A stretch of DNA of 64,000 bases from Dichetophora obliterata. Its lineage: Eukaryota; Arthropoda; Insecta; Diptera; Sciomyzidae. Shown one piece after another: positions 12,576 through 23,068 of the stretch (position 1 is its first letter; each line of letters begins with the position of its first letter). The notes under the pieces are model-generated. The model searched no databases. It saw only the letters and a list, made by a program, of their open reading frames with translations, and had not been told where the DNA came from. The position numbers and the translations under genes were made by a program. Where the stretch lies: assembly GCA_963920525.1 (NCBI GenBank), contig OY986437.1:34859563-34923562 (forward strand), in the 5' to 3' direction.

Positions 12576-13714
12576 CAAAGAATTCACACGGTTGCTGGAA
12601 AATTAAACTATTTGGTAGTTAATTGAATAGTATAATGTTTTTTTTTACTTCTTTTAAAACTCCTATTTTTTGTGATTTTTTTCTTTGAGAACTGATTTTT
12701 TTCTTGTCTGGAAAAATCTGCATTTTTTCTGATCTCTGCAAGAGTTCTGCATTTGCTTCGTTATTTTCTAAAAAAAAATGTGTACCTCAAAATAAATCGT
12801 GTTCTTTTATCGAAAATTCTGACCGCAAAAGTATACCAAATGCAGAATTTTCTGACCTGTAAAATTTTTTATTATGCATTCTGTTCTCCAGTAATATCAA
12901 CATAAAAAAATAATTTTGACATTAATATTATATGCTGTAACAATTGTGAGAGGCAAAAAGTTGCAATTTTGAAAAAATTTTACATTTGAATCTGAAACAA
13001 CTTTGATTAAAGTGGTTAGTTTTAATAAAACTGAATAGCTCGATGAATATTTGCTAAAAATTCTGTGCAGTCGGTGCTATATATGACCTCAATCGTAAAT
13101 ACATTAGAATTCAAAACAACAGTGCAGCCAATATCAAATTAAAAATGTTGCATTTTCTTTCTTCGTTCTTTTTTCAGCTCAAAAGAGGTCAACAGAATTT
13201 TTTTCAGAAAAGAATTCGCTATGACTTCGACATTACACTGCTTATGTTAAATCGGTCGCTGATTCCTAAAATCAAGTATATACGTGGTTGTATGTGGCCT
13301 CCAATTACGTGATACTAGCAAAAATAAACAATAGCATATAAAGTAGACAACATAAATTCGTCAACTTTTCGGAAAACTGATTTTAAACGTATAAATTCTC
13401 ATGCAAACTATCGAGCCTAAAAAAGTAACTTTTAAGGCCAAGATGTAATTTTGTTTATTATTTTTATAAGAAAAATAGAAAAAATTGGGAAAAATTAAAT
13501 TGATCCTGGTCTTATACAAAAATTTTATGTAACTTCTTGATTCCCATTAATCTGCCCTTTATTTCTTGTTATATAAAGTGCGGTGTTTAAACAAAAGTTT
13601 AATTAAAAAAAGTTAATCTCGAGTAATCCCTGGCTTAGCTTGCCATGGAAACGTAATAAAAACAATATAATAGTTAAACTATGCCATCATTAATTTTTCG
13701 AATATATTTTTAAT
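12576..13714. other. Gap with no supported feature
   Basis: The sequence is AT-rich with homopolymer runs and no open frame with recognisable content. It may include the 3' non-coding part of the hAT relic that begins next to it, but I found no terminal repeat to prove that. Confidence 0.4.
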
Positions 13715-14127
13715 TAAAATTTTTGCAAGTGTTCTGCGTAGCAATAAATTACAATGTGCATTTTTAAATTTTCAAAATTAAATTAACTGTCGGTTAAAAC
13801 TTCTTTCGACTTCAGCACTGACGAGATGCGCACATTAAAAAAATGAAATATCTTTTACATCCAAACTTCCTTCAATTTGCATACTACCAAAATGTTTACC
13901 ACATTATAGTTCAGCAACAGAGCGTAAAATTTCATACCCGAAATTTTTATTCAATACTTGATCAATCTTTTTAAATATAGTCTCACCAGCATTGCCAAGC
14001 ACAGCGCTTAGCTTTTCTTTTTGATTTTTTTATCAAAGCTATTCCATTTTCTAAAATCTAAAGATGTTGACTTCAAACTTTCTATAGCCCATGGCATAGA
14101 TTGAAAATTAGCTTTTATGTACACTAA

Positions 14128-15510
14128 AGCCCGTATGATACTTCGTTAGGTGATTTTCTTTATTAATTCAAAGCGACGAGCGTGCAGAGACTGATCACTC
14201 AAAAAATTATCCGAGTAGGGAAGGTGTAGTGCGTTTTGAACTAATTTTGAAACGCATTGAGCACAAACTTTCAAAATAAAACAACGCTCAAAACAAAAAC
14301 TGAAACACGAGCAATTATTTTGACAGTTCGCACCCTACTCTGTTTGGATAAAGAAAATCGCCTGCTGTTTTGTCCAATTTTAAAATCTGAAAACAAGTGG
14401 CGCGTGGGATAGACAAATAAATATTGTAGGAAAAGGATGAAAACATACGAAGCATAATCGCGAATAACGTTGTACACGACATTTTTTTAGTGTTTGTTTT
14501 TTGCGAATACCTGTTAGAATCACTCTCTTATTTTATATACAAACAGAAACTGAGTATGCAGTTGAGCACTTTGGGGTATTTTTATCGCATACCAAAAAAA
14601 ATTAATAAAAATTAATAAAAGTGCTTGTAAAATTAATAAAAGTGAACAATTATAATTTTGTCGTTTACAACGTTATTCGCGAGAACGCTTCATACATCGT
14701 GCCAATTTTTTACATTTCCGCAACGTTACTATTTTATCTCACTTTTCTTATTGGCTGCGGAAGAAAAACCTCAAGCTTGTTTCTGACACTTAATATTTGA
14801 TCGAAACTTAGCGAGTAACGAATTGAGAGAAACGTCAAGAACAATGCATTAAAAATGCTGTCGCACATTTTTTTTTTTCTCTAATTCGTACTATATGCGT
14901 ATTCACTAATACTTCTACAACACTATTTCAACTGCTCAATTTTCATTAGGGGCTTTCGCATGGTCTAACATATCGGACCAACATGGCAGATTGGACAACA
15001 TGTAGTACCATACGTAAGCCAAAACGACAGTCGGTCCAGCATGTTGGATGAAAATCAAAAATGTTTGCTTTTTTCTGGCGATCGTTCAACATTTTGGACG
15101 TGTGAATGCATGCTGATTTGCACTTGGTGCATTTTTTCATTTCAATTATAGTGTCCGCGAGTGAACAGCAACGGAGCGGAAAAATATTAAATACAAATAA
15201 GTGGAAAACGTTCACAACAATGAATTTTGGATAAAATTTATTAATGTTTCTTTGAAATACGTAATAGTACTGCTCGATTGTTAGAGCACCTAAGAATTGT
15301 TTAGCTATTAGGCAGATGTGTTCTGCTTGAGAATTTGCAATTAATGATGTTGTTTCACAAGTTGGATCGTTCGAACGCTCAATCAAATTGTCCCGTTAGT
15401 TTCCCATCCAACTTATCGTACAGCATGTCGTCCAATATGTGAGGCATGGTCTATTACCCCTATTTTCAATGAATAAAAATTGGACAAAACAATGAAGTAT
15501 CATACGGGCT
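14128..15510. mobile_element. TIR element with TAA target duplication (PIF/Harbinger-like), inserted in the hAT relic
   Basis: The left end AGCCCGTATGATACTTCGTT matches the right end inverted (AATGAAGTATCATACGGGCT), and TAA flanks both sides (14125-14127, 15511-15513). A three-base TWA duplication suggests the PIF/Harbinger superfamily, which is an inference because no transposase is present. The interior contains a second nested element at 14948-15461. Confidence 0.72.
14948..15461. mobile_element. 514-bp MITE of the AGGGGCTTTC family
   Basis: The left end AGGGGCTTTCGCATGGTCTA resembles the inverted right end (GCATGGTCTATTACCCCT). The flanks ATTTTCATT and ATTTTCAAT form an imperfect 8-9 bp target duplication, pointing to the hAT superfamily. 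The interior shares TGAACAGCAACG(G/A)AGCGGA and CCGTTAGTTT with the equally long copy at 25628-26141. A 146-codon open frame on the minus strand across this element is not conserved in the sister copy, so I treat it as chance. Confidence 0.72.
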
Positions 15511-16060
15511 TAATTGGTCCTCTATTTCATTGTTGGGAAATAATTGTTGAGCTTTTTCAACGGCTTCGGCTTCTAGGCTTTTGAAACTATCTAAAACATA
15601 TTTTACAGTTTTAAAATTGTCACAATAGTATATGCACGCACTAAGCCATGTACCCCAGGTAAATTTTTAAATTGATCTCTTCGTGATGGAGCTTTGATAA
15701 AAACTTTTTTGGTATTTGAAATAAGCCCATCGACCGTTGGAAATTTTCACCAACATTATTTCTTTTTTTATTCATAGTTTCATTATAGTACAACGGAATA
15801 CAATTCTTTCTATTGTTGACTCATCTGGAATAGTGCTGCCCATGCTGGTCTAAACAAAGAGTTTTAACTTCGGATTGTTCAATTTGATTAATAGAATATT
15901 TGCAGATATCAACATGTCGCATAACTCCTGAAAAACTCTGAGGAACTGCTTTTACATGTAGCTTCTGAAATTCTCGCCAAATTCGACGATCATATTTCTT
16001 AAGTGCGACTCCGTAGAACGTTTTCCTTTTGGCAAACCAATTTGTTTAAGAAAAACTACT

Positions 16061-16302
16061 AACGAGAAATAAAGGTCAATTACAAAAGTAACGGTGCATG
16101 TCTAACCACATAAAAAATGTACAAATACTACATGAGTGCGAGCGAAATTTGAGCAAATTTTCAAAATTGTATTATAAAATTTTTTCCATTACAAGAACGA
16201 TAAGAGAAGAATAAGATAATAATATATTCGCAAAGTATTTCGATAAAACAAAGTAACCATACTTAAAATTTACAGTATGGAAATTTCTGTATAGCTCCGT
16301 TC
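16061..16302. other. Short gap upstream of the hAT relic
   Basis: Possible continuation of the hAT transposase N-terminus on the minus strand (words resembling LKQIGLPKGKRST end near 16060), but the reading dissolves into stops and I cannot support more. Confidence 0.3.
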
Positions 16303-16755
16303 ATACTTCAAATCGCTCATCAAATCATTTGACCACAAAAGTGTTCATACGCATAAAATTTTTCGTCAAATTTAATTTTGTCTTGAACACCGAAGTAAGC
16401 ACATCACGATAACGGAAAATTGTAATACCACTTGGTATTAAAATCGTATTGGAAGAAGAAGAAATTATTTTATAAATTATTATAAATTATTTGTAACAGC
16501 TATTTATTATTATATCTTATTATTTTCTTCCGTTCCTTCTTTTGGCATAATCGTTCCACACAATTTGACGAGTGTTCATACTGGTCAAATCGTACGTCAA
16601 ATCAGCAGAAAAATCCAAAAATTTGGATATTCATTAAATGATTTGACAAACGATTTGATGAGTGTTCAAACTCGTACATCCATACATATTTCTGTTGGTC
16701 AAATCATTTGTCAAATCATTTGGTGAGCGATTTGATCGATGTGAACACCCCTTAT
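16303..16755. repeat. Diverged foldback cluster (TCAAATCGCTCATCAAAT family)
   Basis: The left edge reads GTTCATACTTCAAATCGCTC and the right edge is inverted, ending GAGCGATTTGATCGATGTGAACACCCC. Between them are two more pairs of TCAAATCAT and ATGATTTGA words. The arrangement looks like two or more overlapping copies of the foldback family seen at 25.3-25.6 kb, with an unrelated AT-rich insert. Confidence 0.55.
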
Positions 16756-18135
16756 GGCAAAAACACTAAATCATTGTTTTACAATTGTTACAATGTGTTA
16801 GAAAGAAACAAAATGAACTGACACACTATTTTGAAAGCAACATGATGCCACACTGTTCAATTTGAAATGAAAGTGATCTTAAGTGACCAAAAATATAAAA
16901 ACTTAAAAACTCACAAACATTGTATATAAAAATCCTTAAAAACAATAAAATACACTTCAATATGTAAAAATCAATAAAAATAACTCGAAAAGTTGACCTA
17001 ACCTATGGAATATAACCTTAAAACATAAAATTACAAAAACATGCCCTAAAAGTTTTAGCTTTGGTACTAGGGGACTATGAACGGTGTTTTTGCATCATCA
17101 GAAAATGTCTATGTTCGAGCAGAAAAAAGTTGACATTTATTGTGACAACATTTGCGTTTGTTAATGACATCAGCGAGCACCAACTATTTGAATAAATAAA
17201 ATGGAAGCCACAGTCCAAAACTGATCGACTAAAAATATCGAATTTTTTCACTGGCTGCAAAATTCTATTAATTCATAGTATTATTTCAGCTACAATATTA
17301 CCTTAAGCACAGTGGTTTATTGTAATGGTGATATAAGAATATATGGAGTAAGAAACAAAAACAACTTAGGTAAGTATGCTTGAAATAACAACTTCCCGTA
17401 CAAGGGTATATCATTTAATTAAAAAAAACCAACAAAAAGTCAAAGAAATCATATGGGTAATTCCAGCGGTTACTTACACTACAAACGAGATTTTTATGTC
17501 AGGATAAAGGTTTCCATAATTTTTTTCCTTCCATGTTTTTTTATTGTAAAATTTGCTTCAAAGTCTACAGCATCCAGAAAAAATTAAGTTTTTAATGAGG
17601 TTTTAAAATTTAACGGGGGAAAAAGGTATGTGTATCTTGGTTACTTACACTACATAAAATAGACTTAGAAAAATAAACTTCGCACTAATTGCCATTTCTT
17701 GCTTAGTATTGATTCTTGGAGTCAAGATTTTTTTTGTAAAGATATTGATATGTCATTTCAAAGGAAGTCGAAATATTGGTTGAAAAAAAAAATTTAAAAC
17801 TAAATTTATATGTATTTTTAAAAAATTCAAACTGTAACATGAAAATATTATATAAAGACACAAACCAATACAACTGAACAATGTTACTTCATAATGTTAT
17901 TTAATGTAAACGGAAATAATTTAAGAACACCTTGTATGAGCATTGCAATTTTTCGCATTTGGAGCCATGACTTATCTTTCGTGTTTTCTAAAGTACTCAA
18001 AGGATGATATCTCAATTAGTAGATCATATTTCTATCTTTAAGTAAGCATTTATTCACTTATATATATATATAAGTAAGCATTTTTTATACACTTGAAATG
18101 GTAATTTTTTGAAACTGTCTGAATTTTGTCTCCTA
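16756..18135. other. Gap with no supported gene
   Basis: AT-rich DNA. The phrase GGTTACTTACACTACA occurs twice, at about 17469 and 17639, suggesting a small worn direct repeat. A short (TA)n run lies at about 18060. The 61-codon minus-strand frame at 17075-17260 shows no recognisable content. Confidence 0.4.
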
Positions 18136-18768
18136 ACACGGGGATCATACGAGACAGTTGCGTTAAGACAGTTGCAAAACATTCACAAAATTTTTACCAA
18201 CACACTCACTTTTGCTACTAACTACTACTGTCTGCTCTACAGTCTTAACTTTTTGTAGAGCCAACGGCAACGACTGTTGACGCCACTGAAAAAGCCGGTG
18301 GCTATAAAACAAAAGAATTCTGACCGGCTTGTCGTTCGCTTTGTTTACAAAAATTAGAATGGATGCAGAAAATTAAATTTGTGTGTGAAAATGCTTTTTA
18401 TAGAGTCACAAAAATTATATCTATAAAATACTTGAAACTCAATTGTGGAACAACATTAATTTTTCTAATTGGTTTGTTTATTAATGTTTTAGCGGCTGTT
18501 CCGCTAAGGGGCATGTCACACTTAGCGGACACTGACAAATTTTTTGTTGTTTTCGCGGGTAAATAAAAAACTGGAAATTGAGAGCTTCTTTTACCCGTGA
18601 AAACAACAACAAATTTGTCCGTGTCCGTTAACTGTGACATGCACCTAAGTGTGCATTAAACACTCCGTCGCAGTTTTACAGTCGATAATGTTACGTGTCG
18701 TAACTGTGTAGAAACTTTTATATGTTTTCTGGACTGTCTAAACACTATTGTGATGTGTAACCCCTCGT
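18136..18768. mobile_element. Second copy of the ACACGGGG MITE, enlarged by insertions
   Basis: The left 125 bases follow the copy at 11536 closely (ACACGGGG, GAGACAGT, GTTAAGACAGT, CTACTGTCTGCTCTAC). The right end has TGTGTAACCCCTCGT, the degenerate inverse. Between them, after about 18260, a fragment of the TGTTGACGCCACTGAA family and a foldback at 18504-18649 have been inserted, which makes this copy about 225 bp longer than its sister. Confidence 0.7.
18504..18649. repeat. 146-bp foldback hairpin inside a MITE
   Basis: The left arm 18504-18562 (CTAAGGGGCATGTCACA ... GTTGTTTTCGCGGGTAA) pairs with the right arm 18590-18649 with few mismatches, leaving a loop of about 27 bases. Two overlapping open frames on opposite strands (18363-18566 and 18398-18640) are simply the two readings of this palindrome and are not genes. 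Confidence 0.85.
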
Positions 18769-19491
18769 AAACCATTTGAGAGCGCCTGAAGAAAAATTAT
18801 TCAAATATTTGTAAGTATGATTGAGAATCGATTGCATTCTTGATTCAAATGTAGAGTGCTTGACTTTTTCTGTCCGCCTTTAATTTTTGGTCTGCTCCAT
18901 TCTAGTTAGACTCAAATAAAGCAGTTTCATGCGCACCTATAAAAAAGTATATGCAGCGTCAAAACGAACGCTGGGGCAAGGCATAATTATTTTGTTATAT
19001 TCTCCGGACGCTTGTACAATTAAAGTTGAGTGAAAAAGCAATGGAAGTTGAACTAGGCTCTCTATATAATTTATTGATGGCTTGATTGACCAAAATCTAA
19101 ATTTTTAGATATTTTCCAATGCTGGTCAAGCGATTGATGTGTGAAATGGCTTGATTGATTAATCTTTCGTTAGTTCGTTTATTTTCGTCGTGCGATAAGT
19201 ATCTCTAAAGGAAAAAAAAAGAAGCTGTAAACAAAAAAATTTAAGAGCAAAAAATTTTTTTAGTTAGAGTTTATTGACTCTTTTAATTTTATTTTTATGC
19301 TTTTAATGCATTGCCAATAATTACTTGATTATCAAGAAATGCAATATACGCGATACAATCGTCCGCTTAACTCATCGCACGTCTTCGTTCCATGAAAAAA
19401 AATGAAGAATGAAAATTTGGCGTAATGATTGATGACTGTAGTGATAGCATCAATCCACACGTACACTTGCTCAATAACAAATGATTTACCG
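18769..19491. other. Gap containing a weak inverted repeat
   Basis: No gene is visible. An imperfect hairpin lies at about 19076-19165, with GGCTTGATTGACCA facing TGGTCAAGCGATTG around an AT-rich loop, probably another small foldback remnant. The rest is AT-rich. Confidence 0.4.
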
Positions 19492-19535
19492 TGTAAGAGC
19501 CTGAACAGAATCAAAAATAGTTGTGACCGACGATT

Positions 19536-21098
19536 AGGGGGTTTCAGGCGATCGTACATGTACGCTGACAAGTACGACGACAAGCTAACGGGAATATTTT
19601 GTTGAACTTTCAAACAATCGTACATGAGCAACGATTTCATTTCACTTCTGGCTCTCAAACAGAACACATCGGCGTAATGGCTGAACAATTTTTTGATGAC
19701 CTTATGATTTAGCAGTAATTTTCCATATTTAAAAAATTTTTTATAAATTTTAATTAATAGCTGCGTTCCATTCGCTTCAAAATAATCTAGATTATTTTTT
19801 TTTTGCATGCAAAGCAATCCTATAACAAAAAGGATTATTTTTGCTATCCATATAAAATTGTGATATAGCCTTTAAAAAATTTTAAACACAGATGCCACAC
19901 CTGTATATTTTTATGAGCTGTCATTTCATTTTTTTAATTATTTGTTTGTTTGATACAATGACTATTAGGTAGCCATGACAGCTACCTATTTTCTCACAAA
20001 CTGCGACCACCGAATATTAAAAAAAAAACAAAGCAAACCTTGTGTGTCACACACATTGGACGCATTCAGCGGATCCATTAATTGCACTTAAATTATTTAT
20101 ATAATTGCATAATATTAATAATTAAATTAAATAATTTGAAATTTTTCTGACGTTTAGAGTAAAACACATTCAGAGAAAAACATCGTTCACTAAGGTATCG
20201 CTACTATAATGCCTTATTTACACGAGTGACATATTTGTCATTTTTTACATCATTAAGTGCCATTATCGTGTAAATGATGTTATTTTGTTTCATTATTTTC
20301 ATAAATGTATTCATAAAATAATGATTAAAATCAGATGTCATTAGTTTTGTCACTTAAATGACATCGTGTAAGCGCCGTGTAAGCCCGTCTACTCTCATAG
20401 TGACCAACTTAAAGAAAAAATGAAAAAGTTCATTCTTTACTGACAGAGTGCGTTTAACTGTTTCTAGAAATTTAACTGTTTGCTTAAAAATGGACTGGTT
20501 AGTATAAATTTAAAGAGTTTAAAGAAAATAATAATCATAATCAATATTTAATCTCATTTCTTTTTTTAAGTGAACCCAGTTTTAATTAATAAATATGCTA
20601 AATAAGCAACATCTTTTATTTTGTTGTCTTCCATGTGTGAAATAACTTTAAGCTTCTTTGTTTGTCAGTATTTTAGAATTATAAATTTTGTCATTTATGT
20701 AAACGCCTACTTTGCTGGTCAAATCATTATGAATTTGAAAGTTGCCAAAATATAATGAAAGGTAGTGACAAAGCTCTGGGCAAGTCACTTTTTTGTGCTG
20801 TCTAAATAGCAGCGTCATTATGACATGTCATCAAGTCATTATTAAAGTCAGTAAATGTCACTCCTGTAAATGAGGCATAACAGTTCACAACAGTTTTGAA
20901 CGACACACGTTCTCATGACACCTAAAAGTTATTGTATGATGATTGCTTGTTTGAATTTAATTTTGACTGCAACGGTAGTGCCCTCTACGAGTCGTTTTTC
21001 TTGCTGTTCTTTTGAGAAAATTTGTTATCGCGATTATATTAAGGCGAAAGGAACGCAACTAATTATAAACAATTATAAAATGTGTCTGAAACCCCCAA
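19536..21098. mobile_element. AGGGGGTTTCAG element, enlarged by nested insertions
   Basis: The left end AGGGGGTTTCAGGCGATCGT and right end TCTGAAACCCCC are inverted. About 230 bases inside the left end are the reverse complement of the right part of the 25628-26141 element, including GTACATGTACGCTGACAAGTACG-like words. The words GGAACGCA(A/G)CTA(A/T)T near the right end match the left part inverted. The middle is foreign DNA (from about 20070 to 20895). A 161-codon minus-strand open frame over 19332-19817 is not conserved in the sister copy, so I do not call it coding. Confidence 0.6.
20210..20877. mobile_element. 668-bp MITE with TAA target duplication
   Basis: The ends are TGCCTTATTTACACGAGTGA at left and the inverse TCACTCCTGTAAATGAGGCA at right. 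TAA flanks both sides (20207-20209 and 20878-20880). The host sequence on either side, AAGGTATCGCTACTATAA and CAGTTCACAACAGTT, is contiguous in the related copy at 59478-59510 (minus orientation), which therefore serves as the empty site. The TWA duplication suggests a PIF/Harbinger-type element. Confidence 0.78.
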
Positions 21099-21120
21099 TT
21101 GAAATAGAATAGATTCTAAA

Positions 21121-22044
21121 GGCCCAGCTATAATAGACGTAATGTAAAGTAACGTAATGTTGTCACCTGTCATCGTGACGGGACGTAATGTAAGAAAACG
21201 TTGTAGCAATTATAATAGGCAGTAGCCAGGCAGTTGTTTGTCGTAAATAATTGCAAGTTCCTGTACAAATACAATTAAATCTTCGTCATCCATAGCTGTG
21301 GATACATAAACTATCATATTAATAACGAAAACTCAACAAAAAGCGTAGTTCAACAATATAAAATAGCGCAATAATCGAATCTAACCTCAATGTTTAGTTG
21401 TTCGTTGAACAGACGTAATGTAAAGTAGAAATCGAAATCCAACGGATCCTTACGTCCCGTTACATTACGTTACGTTTATTATAATCATTTGTATAAGAAA
21501 AGTATTGATTGAAACATTAAGTGACAGAACACACTGCTGCAGTGGCATTTCACTACATTACGTTACGTCTATTATAACTGGGCCTTAATAGACGTAACGT
21601 AATGTGGTCTAATGTCAATTGAGCAGTGTTTTCTTTCACTTATTGTTTAAAACAACACTTTCTTATACAAGTGATTATAATAAACGTAACGTAATGTAAC
21701 GGGACGTAAGGATCCGTTGGATTTCGATTTCTACGTTACTTTAAATTACGTCTGTTCAAAGAACAACTAAACATTGAGGTTAGATTCGATTATTGCGCTA
21801 TTTTATATTGTTGAACTACGCTTTTTGTTGAGTTTTCGTTATTAATGTGATTGTTCTATATATCCACAGCTATGGATGACGAAGTTTTAATTAAACTTGT
21901 ACGGGAACGTGCAATTATTTACGACAAACAACTGCCTGGCTACTGCCTATTATAATTGCTACAACGTTTTCTTACATTACGTCCCGTCACGATGACAGTT
22001 GACAACATTACGTTACTTTACATTACGTCTATTATAACTGGGCC
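21121..22044. repeat. 924-bp near-perfect palindrome made of two head-to-head MITE copies
   Basis: Bases 21121-21584 and 21585-22044 are reverse complements with few differences. Each half is itself bounded by TIRs of the type GGCCCAG(T/C)TATAATAGACGT; the second unit lacks only its outermost 5' bases at the centre. TTAA follows the GGCC at the centre and at the right edge. The internal words CAACGGATCCTTACGTCCC, CCATAGCTGTGGATA and AGGCAGTAGCCAGGCAGTTG are identical in both arms. No coding frame is present. Confidence 0.9.
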
Positions 22045-22163
22045 TTAAGTCTATGATTTATCGTTGCGGAAAAAGAATTGCAGTTTTTTCTACATTTTGC
22101 ATGTATTTTTCAACAACAAAGATTGTCGACCGCAATGATTTATGATTCTGTTCAGGCTCTAAG

Positions 22164-22492
22164 ATCCCCATAAAGTGATGCCAAACTAAAAGGAGGTGTC
22201 TCAAAAGAACAACTTTGGTAAAATTATTGCAGTTCGCAGCAACTTGAAGAAACGAAAAAAAAAATCAACCAACACCAACACACACAACAAACTTTTCACA
22301 CTTTTTGCTATACCGAATACTGCTAGAATTTTTCAGCATAATGGCGATTTCTTTTTGACAGTTGACTTTACTTTTGGCGCACGTGTTTTTCAACGCATTG
22401 TCCTGAGAAAATCAATTAAAATAAAGTGATTTATACATATTTAAAGTGAAAAATAGCACAAAAACCTGACGAATTCCCTTTTTCACACATAG
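22164..22492 (+). promoter_or_regulatory. 5' flank and 5' UTR of bic
   Basis: The ATG of bic is immediately preceded by a splice-acceptor-like tract, CCCTTTTTCACACATAG, with a branch-like CTGAC at 22466-22470. A 5' UTR intron ending at 22492 is therefore likely, with the first exon somewhere upstream. No TATA box or clear initiator can be fixed. The nested transposon complex ends only about 330 bases upstream of the start codon. Confidence 0.4.
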
Positions 22493-23068
22493 ATGAACCC
22501 CGAGAAATTGAAGAAGCTGCAGGCGCAAGTCCGCATTGGTGGCAAGGGAACTCCACGCCGCAAGAAGAAGATTGTGCACTCCACCCCAGCGACAGATGAC
22601 AAAAAACTGCAATCATCGCTGAAAAAGTTATCGGTGAATACAATTCCCGGCATCGAAGAGGTGAACATCATCAAAAATGACGGCACCGTCATACACTTCA
22701 ACAACCCAAAAGCGCAGGCCTCGCTCCCAACCAATACGTTCGCCATCACGGGACACGGTGAGAATAAATCTATTTCAGAAATGTTGCCTGGCATTCTGAC
22801 CCAGCTAGGTCCACAAGACATCACACAGCTTAAGAAGATCGCCAGCGAGTTTGCTAATAAGGGTGCTGCTGCGGCAGCTGCCTCTGCAGGTGCAAATGCT
22901 GGCGCAGCCGCTGATGATGATGTGCCCGATTTGGTGCAAAATTTTGAGGAAGTTGCTATTGCTGGTACATCTGGTGCGGCTGCTGCTGCTGCCGCCGCTG
23001 CTGCTGCTCCAGTCACTGTTGATAATTCGGAACCCACGAAGAAGGTTGAAGAGATTCCAGTTGCTTAA
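22493..23068 (+). CDS. bic: Bicaudal: nascent-polypeptide-associated complex beta subunit (BTF3 homologue)
   Basis: NAC beta pairs with NAC alpha at the ribosomal exit tunnel, contacts nascent chains and limits mistargeting to the ER. In Drosophila, bicaudal mutants give mirror-image abdomens through altered posterior determinant control. The single-exon frame gives 191 residues. Residues 1-33 contain the basic ribosome-binding stretch [13 protein letters not shown]. The NAC domain follows (roughly 33-98), with [34 protein letters not shown] and [20 protein letters not shown]. From memory the first 115 residues are nearly identical to Drosophila, whose protein is 169 residues. The extra length here is two alanine runs (around 124-140 and 161-173) flanking the conserved [19 protein letters not shown]. 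The start is chosen by this conservation. A 74-codon frame over the same DNA is a shadow. Confidence 0.97.
   Translation: MNPEKLKKLQAQVRIGGKGTPRRKKKIVHSTPATDDKKLQSSLKKLSVNTIPGIEEVNIIKNDGTVIHFNNPKAQASLPTNTFAITGHGENKSISEMLPGILTQLGPQDITQLKKIASEFANKGAAAAAASAGANAGAAADDDVPDLVQNFEEVAIAGTSGAAAAAAAAAAAPVTVDNSEPTKKVEEIPVA

Larger units (their letters stand above)
13715..16060 (-). pseudogene. Decayed hAT transposase, interrupted by a TIR element
   Basis: Read on the minus strand, 16060-15514 shows segments typical of hAT transposases with a CGGBP1-like middle: QELCDMLISANILLIKLN, then IPDESTIERIVF, then GTWLSACIYYCDNFKTV and EKAQQLFPNNEIEDQL. The reading resumes at 14124-13715 with YIKANFQSMPWAIESL, AGETIFKKIDQVLNKNFGYE, HLVSAEVERSFN and NFENLKMHIVIYCY; the last two are the C-terminal hAT dimerisation region. 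The two halves are separated exactly by the element 14128-15510. Removing it with one TAA copy restores the frame across the break. Other stops and frameshifts (for example one before the VSAEVERSF block) show that the gene was already dead or has died since. No long open frame survives, so the gene is easy to miss. I did not find the ends of the parent transposon. Confidence 0.72.
19492..22163. mobile_element. Multi-level nested transposon complex
   Basis: The outermost layer has inverted ends of about 40 bp: AGAGCCTGAACAGAATCA near 19496-19513 and TGATTCTGTTCAGGCTCT near 22143-22160, each continuing inwards into similar sequence (TTGTGACCGACGAT versus ATTGTCGACCGCAAT). Inside lie an AGGGGGTTTCAG element (19536-21098), a CATTCAGCGG-family fragment (from 20072), a TAA-flanked MITE (20210-20877) and a 924-bp palindrome (21121-22044). 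The order of insertion can be read from which element interrupts which. Confidence 0.65.

Noticed and set aside
14946..15386. 146-codon minus-strand open frame
   Set aside because: It lies wholly within a MITE whose 514-bp sister copy at 25628 does not keep the frame.
18363..18640. Overlapping frames of 67 and 80 codons on opposite strands encoding similar peptides
   Set aside because: They are the two strands of a hairpin palindrome.
22196..22429. 77-codon frame just upstream of bic as a short upstream gene
   Set aside because: No recognisable domain, AT-rich codons, and it lies in the likely bic 5' leader or promoter.
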